Source: an uncultured Pelagibacteraceae bacterium (GTDB lineage: Bacteria > Pseudomonadota > Alphaproteobacteria > Pelagibacterales > Pelagibacteraceae). From it: DNA of 64,000 nucleotides. This document shows, piece by piece, positions 35,967-46,164 of the stretch. The position numbers and the translations under genes were made by a program. The notes beneath the pieces were generated by a model, which saw only the letters and a list, made by a program, of their open reading frames with translations, ran no database searches and had not been told where the DNA came from. Where the stretch lies: assembly GCA_902516435.1 (NCBI GenBank), contig CABXYF010000004.1:31544-95543 (forward strand), written 5' to 3'. Positions within the stretch are counted from its first letter, which is position 1. Every line of letters starts with the position of its first letter.

Positions 35967-36893
35967 ATGTTTTCAGTAATTTTCCCTGGTCAAGGTTCAC
36001 AAATGGTGGGAATGGGAAAGGATGTATATGAAAAATTTGATATAGTTAAAAACTTATTTAAACAGGCAGATGATGCATTAAATTTTTCTATGTCCAAATT
36101 AATTTTAGAAGGCCCAAAAGAAAAACTAGATTTAACAATTAATACTCAACCAGCAATATTCTTAATTAGCTATTCAATATTCAGTATAGTTAAAAAAGAA
36201 TTCAACTTAGATTTAAATAAAGCCAAATATTTTGCAGGACACTCATTAGGTGAATATTCAGCTTTATCATGTGCTGGATATTTAGACTTTTTAGAAACTT
36301 TAAAAATATTGAGAATAAGGGGAGAGGCTATGCAAAATTCAGTCCCTAAAGGGCAAGGAGGTATGGTTGTGGTACTTGGTTCAAAAATTGATGTAATTGA
36401 AAAAATTTTAACAGATAATAAAAAAATATTTAATGTTCAAATTGCGAATGATAATTCAGAGGGTCAGATGGTTTTGAGTGGAAAAACAAAAGACTTAGAA
36501 CAGTTAATTCAAATTTTAAAAGAAAATTCGATTAAAAATATTAAACTTCCAGTTAGTGCACCTTTTCACTGTGATTTGATGAGAAATGCTACTAAAATCA
36601 TGGCAGACGAGTTAAATAAACTTAATTTTAAAAATGGACAAAATAAATTAATTTCTAATGTGACTGCCCATGAGATTAAAGATCCAGAAGAGTTAAAAAC
36701 TCTCTTAATTAAACAAATTGAGAATAGAGTTAGATGGAGAGAAAGCATTATTAATATGATACAAAATAATGTAAACCATTTTATAGAAATTGGACCTGGG
36801 AAAGTATTATCAGGCTTAGTAAAAAGAATTAATAAGAATGTTAAAATTGACACTTTAAACAGTATTAGTGATATTGAGAGTTTAAATGTATGA
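35967..36893 (+). CDS. fabD: malonyl-CoA:ACP transacylase
   Basis: FabD moves malonyl from CoA to acyl carrier protein. The 308-residue protein has the start FPGQGSQMVGMGKD, the active-site GHSLGEYSAL with Ser93, and the APFHCDLM region with the second catalytic residue, His. The length is normal. It overlaps fabG by 4 bases and begins the fabD-fabG-acpP unit. Confidence 0.96.
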   Translation: MFSVIFPGQGSQMVGMGKDVYEKFDIVKNLFKQADDALNFSMSKLILEGPKEKLDLTINTQPAIFLISYSIFSIVKKEFNLDLNKAKYFAGHSLGEYSALSCAGYLDFLETLKILRIRGEAMQNSVPKGQGGMVVVLGSKIDVIEKILTDNKKIFNVQIANDNSEGQMVLSGKTKDLEQLIQILKENSIKNIKLPVSAPFHCDLMRNATKIMADELNKLNFKNGQNKLISNVTAHEIKDPEELKTLLIKQIENRVRWRESIINMIQNNVNHFIEIGPGKVLSGLVKRINKNVKIDTLNSISDIESLNV

Positions 36894-37627
36894 GTAATTT
36901 AAAAGGTAAAAATGTTATTGTTACAGGTGCTTCTGGTGGTATTGGAAATTCGATAATTAAAAAGTTATATCAAAATGAAGCTAATATTTTAGCCTCTGGC
37001 ACCAGACTAGATAAGCTTAATGAGTTAAAAGACAAATTTGAAAATATTAAAACATTAAAATTTGATATTTCCCAAAGTGATAAAATTGACGAATTTGTAG
37101 AAAATGCATCAAAAGAACTTGGCGGAAATTTAGATTGTATTGTTAATAATGCAGGTGTTACCCAGGATAACCTTGCAATAAGAATGAGTTTAGAGGAATG
37201 GCAAAAAGTAATTAATATTAATTTAACATCAACATTTTTAATGTGTAAATCTGCAATTAAAAAAATGCTTAAGAATAAATTTGGAAAAATTGTAAATATT
37301 ACATCTGTTGTTGGTCACACTGGAAATTTAGGTCAGGCTAATTATACTGCATCCAAAGCTGGTATAATAGCAATGTCAAAGAGTCTGGCGATAGAGTATG
37401 CAAAAAAAAATATAAATATAAACTGTATTTCACCAGGTTTCATTAAAACTGCAATGACTGACAAATTAGATGATAAATTTAAAGAAGCTATAATATCAAA
37501 AATCCCATCAGCTCGTCTTGGAGACCCACATGATATAGCTAATGCAGTACTATTTTTGTGCTCAAATCAATCTGATTACATAAACGGAGAGACTTTGCAT
37601 ATTAATGGTGGATTGTATATGGCTTGA
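36890..37627 (+). CDS. fabG: 3-oxoacyl-ACP reductase
   Basis: FabG reduces 3-ketoacyl-ACP with NADPH in fatty acid elongation. The 245-residue SDR has TGASGGIG at 12-19, the NNAG motif at 86-89, and the catalytic Ser139, Tyr152 and Lys156 (NYTASKAG), and ends with ETLHINGGLYMA as FabG proteins do. The ATG overlaps the fabD stop. A perfect -35 hexamer for acpP covers its own stop codon. Confidence 0.96.
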   Translation: MSNLKGKNVIVTGASGGIGNSIIKKLYQNEANILASGTRLDKLNELKDKFENIKTLKFDISQSDKIDEFVENASKELGGNLDCIVNNAGVTQDNLAIRMSLEEWQKVININLTSTFLMCKSAIKKMLKNKFGKIVNITSVVGHTGNLGQANYTASKAGIIAMSKSLAIEYAKKNININCISPGFIKTAMTDKLDDKFKEAIISKIPSARLGDPHDIANAVLFLCSNQSDYINGETLHINGGLYMA

Positions 37628-37670
37628 CAAAAGAAGTTTTTAAACTAATAAGAATTTATAACAAAAAGGA
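37624..37670 (+). promoter_or_regulatory. candidate acpP promoter and ribosome binding site
   Basis: TTGACA (37624-37629), a full -35 match, overlaps the fabG stop. The -10 is weak: TAATAA at 37646-37651 after a 16-base spacer. An AAGGA ribosome site (37666-37670) is five bases before the acpP ATG. A separate promoter for acpP is common because the protein is needed in large amounts. Confidence 0.45.
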
Positions 37671-37675
37671 TCAAT

Positions 37676-37915
37676 ATGTCAGAAGACGTTTCAAGCAAAG
37701 TAAAAAAAATTGTAGCTGATCACTTAGGGATTGACGAAGCGAAAGTAACTGAAGAGTCAAGTTTTATAGACGATTTAGGTGCAGATAGTTTGGATACGGT
37801 AGAATTGGTGATGGCTTTTGAGGAAGAATTTGGATCTGAAATATCAGATAGTGAAGCCGAGAAAATTCTAACTGTAGGTGATGCAGTTAAATTTATCGAG
37901 GGAAAAGCAAACTAA
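37676..37915 (+). CDS. acpP: acyl carrier protein
   Basis: The 79-residue acidic protein has the phosphopantetheine attachment motif [12 protein letters not shown] with Ser38, and the usual four-helix pattern. It carries growing acyl chains for fatty acid and lipid A synthesis. It has a clear AAGGA ribosome site. In most alphaproteobacteria fabF follows; here gmk comes after only 8 bases. Confidence 0.97.
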   Translation: MSEDVSSKVKKIVADHLGIDEAKVTEESSFIDDLGADSLDTVELVMAFEEEFGSEISDSEAEKILTVGDAVKFIEGKAN

Positions 37916-37923
37916 AAAATCAA

Positions 37924-38556
37924 ATGCCCTCCAAAAAAGAAGGGACAATGATAATTTTATCTTCTCCATCAGGAGCTGGTAAAACAACTATGGTAAAAAT
38001 GTTATCTAGATTAGATAACTTTGAGGTTTCAATTTCACATACTACGCGTCAACCAAGACATAACGAAACTTCAAATGAAGATTATTTTTTTATTGATGAA
38101 ACTGAGTTTAAAAGATTAATAAATAATCAGGAATTTTTAGAATATGCAAAAGTATTCGATAACTTTTACGGAACTACAAGAACACCTGTAATTGATAAGT
38201 TGAACAAAGGAAAAAATGTTTTGTTTGATATTGATTGGCAAGGAGCCGACCAGATAAAAAATAAAAAATTAGATTATAAGTTAATAACATTTTTTATTTT
38301 ACCACCTAGTAAAAAAATATTATTTGATAGATTATCAAATAGAGACATGAAAGATAAATTAATTGCAGAAGAAAGAATGAAGCAATTTGAGAGAGATGTA
38401 TTACATTGGATAAACTATGATTATGTTATAATCAACGAAAACCTTGATAGCTGTTTTTCTAAAATTAAAAAATTAATTTTTGCCGAAATTGAAGACGGTT
38501 CAAAAGATTATGATTTAGATTATATCAGAAATCATGTTGAAACTTTAACCAATTAA
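37924..38556 (+). CDS. gmk: guanylate kinase
   Basis: Gmk phosphorylates GMP and dGMP to the diphosphates. The 210-residue protein has the P-loop [10 protein letters not shown] (13-22), the GMP-binding [19 protein letters not shown] and YGTTRTPV segments. The ATG at 37924 is used here; a second in-frame ATG at 37948, just before the P-loop strand, is possible. It converges on rsmA with a 12-base overlap. Its place right after acpP suggests that intervening genes were lost. Confidence 0.95.
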   Translation: MPSKKEGTMIILSSPSGAGKTTMVKMLSRLDNFEVSISHTTRQPRHNETSNEDYFFIDETEFKRLINNQEFLEYAKVFDNFYGTTRTPVIDKLNKGKNVLFDIDWQGADQIKNKKLDYKLITFFILPPSKKILFDRLSNRDMKDKLIAEERMKQFERDVLHWINYDYVIINENLDSCFSKIKKLIFAEIEDGSKDYDLDYIRNHVETLTN

Positions 38557-39330
38557 TTTTTCATATTCTTGTGTTAATTTATAATAAGTATCGTATTCCA
38601 AATTTTGTGGTCTCAAATTTAAATTTATTTTAAATTTTTCTAAAATTTTTTGATTACCATTAAAAACTTGATTAAATGGTTTTTTTAACATTTTTCGTCT
38701 GTGGCTAAAAAAAATTCTAGTGACTTTTTCTAAATTTTTAGGGTCTTTAATTTTGTGGAAATCATTTCTTGGAGTAAATAGTAAAATTGTACTTTTAATC
38801 TTAGGCTTTGGTGAAAATGACTCAGGACCAACATCCATAATTTTTTTGATATTTAATTTCCAATTTGATAAAATTGATAATCTACCATAATTTTTCGTAT
38901 TGAATTTAGCAATTATTCTATCAGCCACCTCTTTTTGAAACATTAAAATTAGACTATTAAACCAAAATTTATTATTAATACCCGTTACCCACTTACTTAA
39001 TATTTCTGTAGAAATATTGTAAGGTAAATTTCCAAAAACAATTAACCTTTCATCACAAAGCAAACATTCATCTACATTTAGTACATCTTCGTTAAGTATA
39101 TTTATTTGCTTATTAAATTTATTTTTTAAATTATTTGCTAAAACGTCGTCTTTTTCTATTACTAAAAGTTTTTTTGGTTTTTTTTTTAAAATATAATAAG
39201 TAAGGTTTCCTGTACCAGGTCCAATTTCTAGTACTGGTTTATTATGTATATTAACTAAATCTACAATTTTAGCTAAGATTTTTACATCATTCAGAAAATT
39301 CTGACCTAGGCTTTTTTTAGCTTTAATCAA
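38545..39330 (-). CDS. rsmA: 16S rRNA (adenine(1518)-N6/adenine(1519)-N6)-dimethyltransferase
   Basis: RsmA (KsgA) dimethylates two adenines at the 3' end of 16S rRNA. The 261-residue protein has [13 protein letters not shown] at the start, the SAM motif [14 protein letters not shown], the NLPYNIS catalytic motif and [14 protein letters not shown] near the C-terminal domain. The start overlaps the pdxA stop by 4 bases. The 3' end overlaps gmk on the other strand by 12 bases, so the C-terminal residues of both are constrained. Confidence 0.95.
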   Translation of the reverse strand: MIKAKKSLGQNFLNDVKILAKIVDLVNIHNKPVLEIGPGTGNLTYYILKKKPKKLLVIEKDDVLANNLKNKFNKQINILNEDVLNVDECLLCDERLIVFGNLPYNISTEILSKWVTGINNKFWFNSLILMFQKEVADRIIAKFNTKNYGRLSILSNWKLNIKKIMDVGPESFSPKPKIKSTILLFTPRNDFHKIKDPKNLEKVTRIFFSHRRKMLKKPFNQVFNGNQKILEKFKINLNLRPQNLEYDTYYKLTQEYEKLIG

Positions 39331-40292
39331 TATTTATCCAGAAATGAAATTGCTTTCATTAAACTTAACGGATTAGAAATATTTTTTCCCATCATTTTTT
39401 CATTAGGTCCATGATCTGGTGATATGCGCACAAATGGTAATCCAAGAGTTATATTAATTGCATCATATTCAAAAATTGTTTTCACGGGTGTTAATACCTG
39501 ATCATGATACATTCCCAATATAACGTCAAACTGATCTCTATTATTTTTTAAAAAAATTGTATCTGCAGGGAATGGGCCATAAATATTATATCTTTTCTTT
39601 TTAAGTATTTGAATTGCAGGTTTTATAATTTTCAGATCTTCATTAAATTTCGATACAGATTCACAATGTGGATTTAAACCAAGTACAGCTATTTTTGGTT
39701 TTATATTTAGTTTTTTATAGAATTGATTTATTAGTTCAACTTTTTCGAAAATTAATTTTTTACTTATTTTTCTAGAGACCAACTTGAGTGGTAGGTGAGT
39801 TGTTAAAGGACAGACAGACAATTGTTTGTTATATATAAGCATTGCATTTTTTTTTATTTTAAAATTTTTTGAAATATACTCGGTCATGCCTAGATATTTC
39901 TTATTTAAGAAAGTATTTTTATTTATCGGACCACTTATAAATCTTTTAATTTTATTTTTTTTAATAATTTTAAATGCAAGCTGGAAACAACTTTCAATAT
40001 ATTTATTAGATTTTGATGAAATACTATCAAAAGCTTTTCTAGAATCGTAATTAACATTGATTAAATTAATACTTTTATTATCAAGCTTATTATTTAATGG
40101 TAGATTAAAATTAATTAATTTGATTTTTTTTTTATAACCAAACTTTTTCATTTGAAGCTGAATAACCTTAAGAGATGCAATTATAATTAACGGTTTTTTA
40201 ACCCTCACATTATCGATTGTCTTAAAGAAAATTTCAAAAAATATACTATTTGGCTCACCTGCTACAATTAATATATAATTTTTAGGATTCAT
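39327..40292 (-). CDS. pdxA: 4-hydroxythreonine-4-phosphate dehydrogenase
   Basis: PdxA oxidises 4-phosphohydroxy-L-threonine in pyridoxal phosphate synthesis. The 321-residue protein has the family signatures GEPNSIFFEIFFK near the start, FISGPINKNTFL, and GMYHDQVLTPVKTI with the metal-binding His and Asp, and ends with RISPDHGPNEKMMGKNISNPLSLMKAI. The sequence is more divergent than average but the active-site regions are intact. It overlaps surA by 11 bases and rsmA by 4. Confidence 0.92.
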   Translation of the reverse strand: MNPKNYILIVAGEPNSIFFEIFFKTIDNVRVKKPLIIIASLKVIQLQMKKFGYKKKIKLINFNLPLNNKLDNKSINLINVNYDSRKAFDSISSKSNKYIESCFQLAFKIIKKNKIKRFISGPINKNTFLNKKYLGMTEYISKNFKIKKNAMLIYNKQLSVCPLTTHLPLKLVSRKISKKLIFEKVELINQFYKKLNIKPKIAVLGLNPHCESVSKFNEDLKIIKPAIQILKKKRYNIYGPFPADTIFLKNNRDQFDVILGMYHDQVLTPVKTIFEYDAINITLGLPFVRISPDHGPNEKMMGKNISNPLSLMKAISFLDKY

Positions 40293-41211
40293 ATATTTGA
40301 ATATCTTTTTTAATTTTATTAAAATATATCTTTGAGAATTGATTTAATTGATAATTTTTAGACGATCTTATCATTTTTTTTAATTCTTCATCAAAATTTA
40401 ATTCTACTTTGACTGTTTGAATATCATTTATTTTTAATATTAAATAACCCCCAGGTACTGGCATTGGTTTAGTTGCTTCATTAATTTTAGTTTTGTTAAC
40501 AATTTCTCTTATATTTCTATTCATAGAACTCTCATTAATCCAATCTAGTTTTCCTCCCATGCTTGATGTTTGAGATGAACTGTATCTTAAAGCTGTATTT
40601 TCAAATCCTGTTTCAATTATAGCTTTTTTTATTTCCTTGTACTTATCCTTAAAATCTTTTGTATTTTTAACTTCAAACAAAATTTCTGACATTAAAAACT
40701 TTTTAATAATTTGATTTTTTTTTATTTCTTTCTTTAATTGATTTTCATTAATTTTTAAATTTTTTGAAAATCTTGCTACAATTAACTCATTCCATAGTGC
40801 CTCTGCTCGGATTTTTTCGAGTACTTTTTCATATTCTATTGTGTTATTCTTAAGATATATTTTGAATTCATCTAATGATCCAATTCCTATTTTAGAATAA
40901 ACTCTAAATAGTAGTTTTTCCAAAAAGTCCTCAGGAATGTTTTCATTAATTAGATTTTTCTTAATTTCATTTTCTTTTATTTTCTCATTTACGAGAGATT
41001 TTTTTGAGATCTCATAAACTTCAATATCTGTAAGTTTATTGAGACCTGGATTAAGTGCAGTTAGGTATTTTATTTCATTATTAATATCAATACTTGTTAT
41101 GATTTGATCATTAACTCTTAAAATTATTTTATTTTCTGTCCCCAGTGCACTATTTATAAATAAAAATAAAAATACATAAATAGAAAAAAATATTTTTAAC
41201 TTAATTTTCAT
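40282..41211 (-). CDS. surA: SurA-like periplasmic peptidyl-prolyl isomerase/chaperone
   Basis: The protein is about 309 residues with a signal peptide (MKIKLKIFFSIYVFLFLFINSALG). The chaperone N-terminal region has the SurA-type NKIILRVNDQIITSIDINNEIKYL start. One parvulin domain follows (FKDKYKEIKKAI, ALRYSSSQTSSMGGKLDWINESSM, KPMPVPGGYLILKIND), the SSxGGxLGW pattern being typical. SurA escorts outer membrane proteins, including LptD. I take the ATG at 41211; the frame is open to another ATG at 41226, which would place MKEGF before the signal peptide. It is next to lptD and pdxA as in many proteobacteria. Confidence 0.87.
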   Translation of the reverse strand: MKIKLKIFFSIYVFLFLFINSALGTENKIILRVNDQIITSIDINNEIKYLTALNPGLNKLTDIEVYEISKKSLVNEKIKENEIKKNLINENIPEDFLEKLLFRVYSKIGIGSLDEFKIYLKNNTIEYEKVLEKIRAEALWNELIVARFSKNLKINENQLKKEIKKNQIIKKFLMSEILFEVKNTKDFKDKYKEIKKAIIETGFENTALRYSSSQTSSMGGKLDWINESSMNRNIREIVNKTKINEATKPMPVPGGYLILKINDIQTVKVELNFDEELKKMIRSSKNYQLNQFSKIYFNKIKKDIQIYES

Positions 41212-43858
41212 AAATCCTTCTTTCATATGTAGTTAAAGGAATAAGCGTAATAGTAAAAAATAAGTTTTCAGAAGGTTTTAAATCATTGTCCTGATAAAAT
41301 GTCTTATTATATTTTATACCTGCAGTTAAACAATCATTTTTATATATGTAGCTTAGATCATAGTATTCTGTTAGGTTAATCTCTTTATTTCTTCTAGTAG
41401 AAAATGAAAAAATATTATTTTCATTAACTTCGTAAGATGTTTTGTTTGAAATCACATGATCTGTACCAAGATCATTTCTTACTTCAACATAATCAAATTC
41501 TGTAACAAAATTATTCACAGAAAAAATAGTATTCACTGAATGTGAGTCAATACTATTTACATTATTGTTTAATACAAAATCATAACTTAATTTTAAATTA
41601 TCAAGTAAATTATTATTTACCGAACCAAATATAGCAGAGTTTTTTTTATCGATTGTTGAACTAATCGGTATTTCAGTTTCTTCTGTATCCCTAAACACGG
41701 TAGCAAGCTTGAATTCAAGAAACTTATCATCTAAAATATTTTTATCATTTACATCATAGTTATTAGTTAAATTATTTTGAAACTTGTCTAATTTATAGTC
41801 GATACCTAAAGTTAATGATTTTCCTGCCTCAAAAGAGTTACTTATTCCAAGCCTGTTAATCTCAAATATATTATTTGCGTTCAAGACTCTACGTAATGAT
41901 TTATGATTTTTCATATTATTTCCAGGGTTTGCTCTAAAAGAAATTTTAGGTGTAAGTGTCTCTTGACTTAAAGTGTTTTTTTTGATCATTGGCAAAGCTG
42001 TCCTAACTTCAGCAATACTCATTGCGTCAACGCTGGGACTAGATTTATAAACAGAATCATTTTTTCCCATAGAATTTAAATTTTTAAAATATAATTTAAA
42101 ATTATTAACAAAACCACTATCAGTAAGATAATTTATCGAACTAAATTCAAAATCATTTACAACAGAAGTTCTTAAATTATTTGTATCTTTTAAACTATTG
42201 CTTCCAGATGAATCAAAATATAATGATCCATCTAAATTTTTTATATTTATATTTCTTGAAAAATTATAAGAAGGCAAAACATACTGATATCGGTCACTAT
42301 GTGCTACACCTAAGTTTTCAAAAACTTTAATTCCTGTGGTCAAATCATAATTATTATGATCAAAATCTAAATTTAATTGTGAGACCATAACACTTTTACT
42401 TGAGGGCATTACAGGGCTTGTAAAAAGATTATTCTGGAACACTTTTAGATAAGTATCATTGTTAACTCTCTCAATTTTTGCATCCAATTTACTTGATAAA
42501 TAACCAGGAAAATTTAAGTCATTTTCGTACTTTAAAAAAAGATGGTTGATGTCTTTTTTTTTATTATTTACTGATGATTTATAACCTTTTGTTAAACTAA
42601 AGTCTGTTATTAGTGATGAATTTTTTGTAACTCTTCGAAATTCATTTTGTAGTATTGCTTTATCTTTAAATAAAGTAGGTTTGAAAGTGTAATCTTTATC
42701 ATTATCAATCGTTCTAAAATAAGGAATATAAATTGAAGAACCCAATATTCTATGATCATTGAATTGTGGTTGTAAAAAACCCGATCTTCTTTTTACTGTT
42801 GAGTCGGGGTGAAAAAATTTAGGAAAATATAAGATTGGAATATCATAAATTTTTAAAATTGCATTATCATAAATCATATCTCTCTTAACTTTGTCATGAG
42901 TGATTTTTTTTGCTTTTATACTCCATGGAGGACAGTTATTATTAAGGCTACAAGATGTAAAAACTCCCTTATTTATAACGGTTAGATTTGTATCGCCATG
43001 TGAAGAACTTCCGTATATTCTTGGATCTTGTTTTTCATTATCAAATACCCCTTTATAAATTTTAATTTTAGTTTCTTTGGAAACAAATGCATCTTTTGAA
43101 AAATCGAAAAAACCTTCTGAAAAGAAATAATTATCCTGTTTATTTTCTCCAACTGTAGAAACAACATTTACATTTTGTGCTTTTAAAAGTTTTTTATCAA
43201 TATGATAATTAAAGTTGTCAGCTTTATATATATTTCCATTATCATCTTTAATTGTCGACTTATTTTTTGAGGACAATCGCTGAATTTTTTTTGAATAATT
43301 TACATTTTTTGACTCGAAATTAAACTTTTTATCTACCAAAGCTTTAGTATTACCATCTGTAAAAATTATTTCATCGTTTATTAAGTATGTTGCTCTATCT
43401 GAAAAAATAAAAGTATTTTCTTTTTTATCAATAAATTTAACATTTTGTTTTGCTTCCAAAGTATTAATTTTTTTTTCAAATTTAAAATTTTTTGCTGTGA
43501 TTTCATAAATGTCATTTATTGCTTTCGAATTTCCTTCAGTAAAAATAATCTCGTCATTTTTTAAGTACGTTGCTTTTTCTGAAAAGATAACTATATCATC
43601 TGTTTTACTAGTAAGCTTAACATCACCATAAACATCTAAAATATTAGTCAATTTATTGTAAAGAAAATTTTCTCCAATAATTTCAAATCCATCTTGAGTT
43701 ACCGCTTTGCCACCTTTTGAACCAAGAATTATATTGCCATTTTCTGTTATATCAATTTCTGTAATATTAAACTCAAATTCATCTTCGGCATATAAGTAAT
43801 TAAAAATAAATATGTTTATTAAAATATATGTTATTAATTTAAAAAAATTATTTTTCAT
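41201..43858 (-). CDS. lptD: LPS assembly outer membrane protein LptD
   Basis: LptD, with LptE, inserts lipopolysaccharide in the outer leaflet. The 885-residue protein has a signal peptide ending near NYLYA, an N-terminal OstA/LptA-like beta-jellyroll with internal repeats (ATYLKNDEIIFTEGNSKA and ATYLINDEIIFTDGNTKA), a Cys pair in TSCSLNNNCPPWSIKAKK, and the long C-terminal barrel starting with KFFHPDSTVKRRSGFLQPQF. A further Cys is in the last strands (KNDCLTAGIKY). Its start overlaps lptG by 11 bases. A protein of this kind shows that the organism makes LPS or a related lipid. Confidence 0.92.
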   Translation of the reverse strand: MKNNFFKLITYILINIFIFNYLYAEDEFEFNITEIDITENGNIILGSKGGKAVTQDGFEIIGENFLYNKLTNILDVYGDVKLTSKTDDIVIFSEKATYLKNDEIIFTEGNSKAINDIYEITAKNFKFEKKINTLEAKQNVKFIDKKENTFIFSDRATYLINDEIIFTDGNTKALVDKKFNFESKNVNYSKKIQRLSSKNKSTIKDDNGNIYKADNFNYHIDKKLLKAQNVNVVSTVGENKQDNYFFSEGFFDFSKDAFVSKETKIKIYKGVFDNEKQDPRIYGSSSHGDTNLTVINKGVFTSCSLNNNCPPWSIKAKKITHDKVKRDMIYDNAILKIYDIPILYFPKFFHPDSTVKRRSGFLQPQFNDHRILGSSIYIPYFRTIDNDKDYTFKPTLFKDKAILQNEFRRVTKNSSLITDFSLTKGYKSSVNNKKKDINHLFLKYENDLNFPGYLSSKLDAKIERVNNDTYLKVFQNNLFTSPVMPSSKSVMVSQLNLDFDHNNYDLTTGIKVFENLGVAHSDRYQYVLPSYNFSRNINIKNLDGSLYFDSSGSNSLKDTNNLRTSVVNDFEFSSINYLTDSGFVNNFKLYFKNLNSMGKNDSVYKSSPSVDAMSIAEVRTALPMIKKNTLSQETLTPKISFRANPGNNMKNHKSLRRVLNANNIFEINRLGISNSFEAGKSLTLGIDYKLDKFQNNLTNNYDVNDKNILDDKFLEFKLATVFRDTEETEIPISSTIDKKNSAIFGSVNNNLLDNLKLSYDFVLNNNVNSIDSHSVNTIFSVNNFVTEFDYVEVRNDLGTDHVISNKTSYEVNENNIFSFSTRRNKEINLTEYYDLSYIYKNDCLTAGIKYNKTFYQDNDLKPSENLFFTITLIPLTTYERRIYEN

Positions 43859-44921
43859 TGATTCTGATAAGCATTAAAGAATTTGTAATAATTAGAAACA
43901 ATAGTGGAGACCATATAGCGAAAAATAAAGGAATTCTTTCTGTATTTCCCATAACATTGAAAAAATTACTTATATAATAAATTATCACTGAAAAAAATAA
44001 CCCAATTACAATCTTAAATGTACTACTTTTAAACCTTTTCGTATTAAACATAATTATAGAAGAAATAATTGTCATCAACATTAAGTAAATTGGATAAGTG
44101 AATATTTTATTTAGCTGTATATCTACTTCAACAATGGAGTAATTTAGTGATTTATAATTATCCCTTAAATCTATTAATTGCAAAATTGATAAAGATGATA
44201 AATTTGAGAAAAGAGATTTTATTCTTTTTAAATTAAAATTACTCTGAAATTCAAATAACTTGATATTTTTCTTTTCATTTTCTTCAAAAACAGATGCATC
44301 GTATATCAACCAATTATTACTTGTAATATTAATTTTATTACTTTTAATATTTCTAATTGGTTCATAGTTTTCATTAAACGTTGTTATAAATGTATCAGTA
44401 AGAAAATTATTCTGAATACCACCTGAATTAATAATATTAATATTTTTGTTAACTATATCTTTTATCCATAAACCATTTTTGTTTATAACAGCGAGATAAG
44501 ATTTATCGGTAGAATATTGATTTTTGATTTCCAAATAATATTTCTGTAAATTAGATGACAAATTATAAAACAGGGTTATTATTAAAATTCCTATAAAAAA
44601 ACTTAAAATACCTAAAATACTAATTATTCTTAAATTATTAAGTCCTGAATACTTAAAAATATTAATCTCATTGTTATTAAGAAGTTTTATAAAAAAAAAT
44701 TGAGTTGAAATTAAAAAAATAAAAGGAAACATTTCAAAAATTAGGGAGGGAGTATTCATTAAAGATAAATAAATTGGATAAAGAACACTTACATCTGTAT
44801 TATTAAAAAATTCGATTTCTTTTAGAATATTTAAAATAAAAACTAGGCTTAACATTATCAAAAATATATTTAAAAATGATTTTAAAAAAGTTAGACATAA
44901 AAAATAAATATATGTTTTCAT
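43848..44921 (-). CDS. lptG: LPS export ABC transporter permease LptG
   Basis: The 357-residue protein has six membrane helices around a periplasmic beta-jellyroll, the YjgP/YjgQ family layout. The first three helices include NTPSLIFEMFPFIFLISTQFFFIKL, which is the typical coupling region. The last three end in the sequence LFFAIWSPLLFLIITNSLML. It pairs with LptF over the LptB ATPases to extract LPS from the inner membrane. It sits one base after lptF and overlaps lptD by 11 bases. Which of the two permeases is F and which is G is set by order and similarity. Confidence 0.88.
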   Translation of the reverse strand: MKTYIYFLCLTFLKSFLNIFLIMLSLVFILNILKEIEFFNNTDVSVLYPIYLSLMNTPSLIFEMFPFIFLISTQFFFIKLLNNNEINIFKYSGLNNLRIISILGILSFFIGILIITLFYNLSSNLQKYYLEIKNQYSTDKSYLAVINKNGLWIKDIVNKNINIINSGGIQNNFLTDTFITTFNENYEPIRNIKSNKINITSNNWLIYDASVFEENEKKNIKLFEFQSNFNLKRIKSLFSNLSSLSILQLIDLRDNYKSLNYSIVEVDIQLNKIFTYPIYLMLMTIISSIIMFNTKRFKSSTFKIVIGLFFSVIIYYISNFFNVMGNTERIPLFFAIWSPLLFLIITNSLMLIRINEK

Positions 44922-44922
44922 T

Positions 44923-46041
44923 TCAACCTTTCACTAAATTAAATTTCAATTTAAAAATTATAATTGCATAAGTAACAATCATTAAAATTGGAGGGAGCAA
45001 TATCAAAAAAATATTATTTATAGAATTCTTATCTATTAAACCAAGAGAACTTTCCGATATGATGATAGCAAGAAGACCAAATAGAAAAACTAAAAATCTA
45101 TACTTCAAATATCCAACTTTTTCTTTGGAGATCAATAAATTAATCGATGCAATTAAAATTAATAAAGGTAAATAAAATGGAGTAATTAATCTTTTAAATA
45201 ATTCTTTATAAACATTTCTAGGGTTACTTATTGGACAATTTAATATTTCCTTTTCTATATTTTCATAAACACTTTTTACACATCTAATTAATTCAATAGT
45301 TGATTGTTCTTGTAATTTTCTGTGTACCACTACATGAGAAACCATATTTTCTAGACCAAAATCTGATTTAGAAAATTTAAAGTTTGTAGTTTTCCCGTCA
45401 TTATTATTTAATGTTTGTCCATCGTATAGAGCTAAAATTTTTCTATCTCCCTTTAATTCAAATACACCCTTTTTTGCAAAAGTTATTTGAAAAGCATTTG
45501 ACGATGATTTTTTAATATAAATATTTTCGAATTCATTTTCTGAATTTTTTTTCTCAGCATAAATAGTCAAACCTTTAACGGTATCATTAAACTTCTGAGG
45601 CTTTATTAAACCTTCAAAATAATCAACACTTGAAGTTCTTATTTGATTTTTAGCGATTTCTTGAGATTTTGGTACTATAATTGTTAACAATATTGCTTGA
45701 AAAAGAAGAACAAAAAATGACAAAATTAAAAAAAAATTAATTACTTTAATTTTTTCAATTCCATGGTTCCAAAAAATTACCAGTTCATTATTCATTTCAT
45801 ATTTAATAAAAATATAAGAAAAACTAAAAAATAAACAAAACGGAAGAACTTTACTTATTATTTTAGGAAAATTAAGAAGTGTGAACAAAATGTACACATT
45901 ATAGTTTCTACCATCCTCAATCATTATATCTAAAAAGTTTACAGCCTGAAAAACCCATATAATTGAGCTGATACCAAATATCGCTATAAGAAAAAAAATT
46001 AGACAATCTGATAAAATTTTTTGATATATTATTTTTTTCAT
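44923..46041 (-). CDS. lptF: LPS export ABC transporter permease LptF
   Basis: The 372-residue protein of the YjgP/YjgQ family has helices at both ends and a periplasmic domain in the middle. It contains LLNFPKIISKVLPFCLFFSFSYIFIKY, SQEIAKNQIRTSS and VVHRKLQEQSTIELI, typical for LptF. The C-terminal helix block begins ELFKRLITPFYLPLLIL. It heads the lptF-lptG-lptD-surA-pdxA-rsmA run and is divergent from pepA, the common alphaproteobacterial order. A 7-base inverted repeat, ATGGTAT/ATACCAT, lies just upstream. Confidence 0.88.
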   Translation of the reverse strand: MKKIIYQKILSDCLIFFLIAIFGISSIIWVFQAVNFLDIMIEDGRNYNVYILFTLLNFPKIISKVLPFCLFFSFSYIFIKYEMNNELVIFWNHGIEKIKVINFFLILSFFVLLFQAILLTIIVPKSQEIAKNQIRTSSVDYFEGLIKPQKFNDTVKGLTIYAEKKNSENEFENIYIKKSSSNAFQITFAKKGVFELKGDRKILALYDGQTLNNNDGKTTNFKFSKSDFGLENMVSHVVVHRKLQEQSTIELIRCVKSVYENIEKEILNCPISNPRNVYKELFKRLITPFYLPLLILIASINLLISKEKVGYLKYRFLVFLFGLLAIIISESSLGLIDKNSINNIFLILLPPILMIVTYAIIIFKLKFNLVKG

Positions 46042-46047
46042 TGAAAT

Positions 46048-46073
46048 ATGGTATTTTTATTCATATATACCAT
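46048..46073. promoter_or_regulatory. inverted repeat in the lptF/pepA divergent promoter region
   Basis: ATGGTAT (46048-46054) and ATACCAT (46067-46073) form a perfect 7-base inverted repeat with a 12-base spacer, in the 61-base gap between the two divergent genes. It could be an operator or chance; in such AT-rich DNA short repeats arise often. No strong -35/-10 pair was fixed in the region. Confidence 0.3.
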
Positions 46074-46164
46074 CCATCTCTTCTAGAGTGTAATTAAAAT
46101 TTATGACACTATTGCTAAATTATAAGAATGTGGTTTCAAAAAAAAAATTACCAATGCTATTTAC

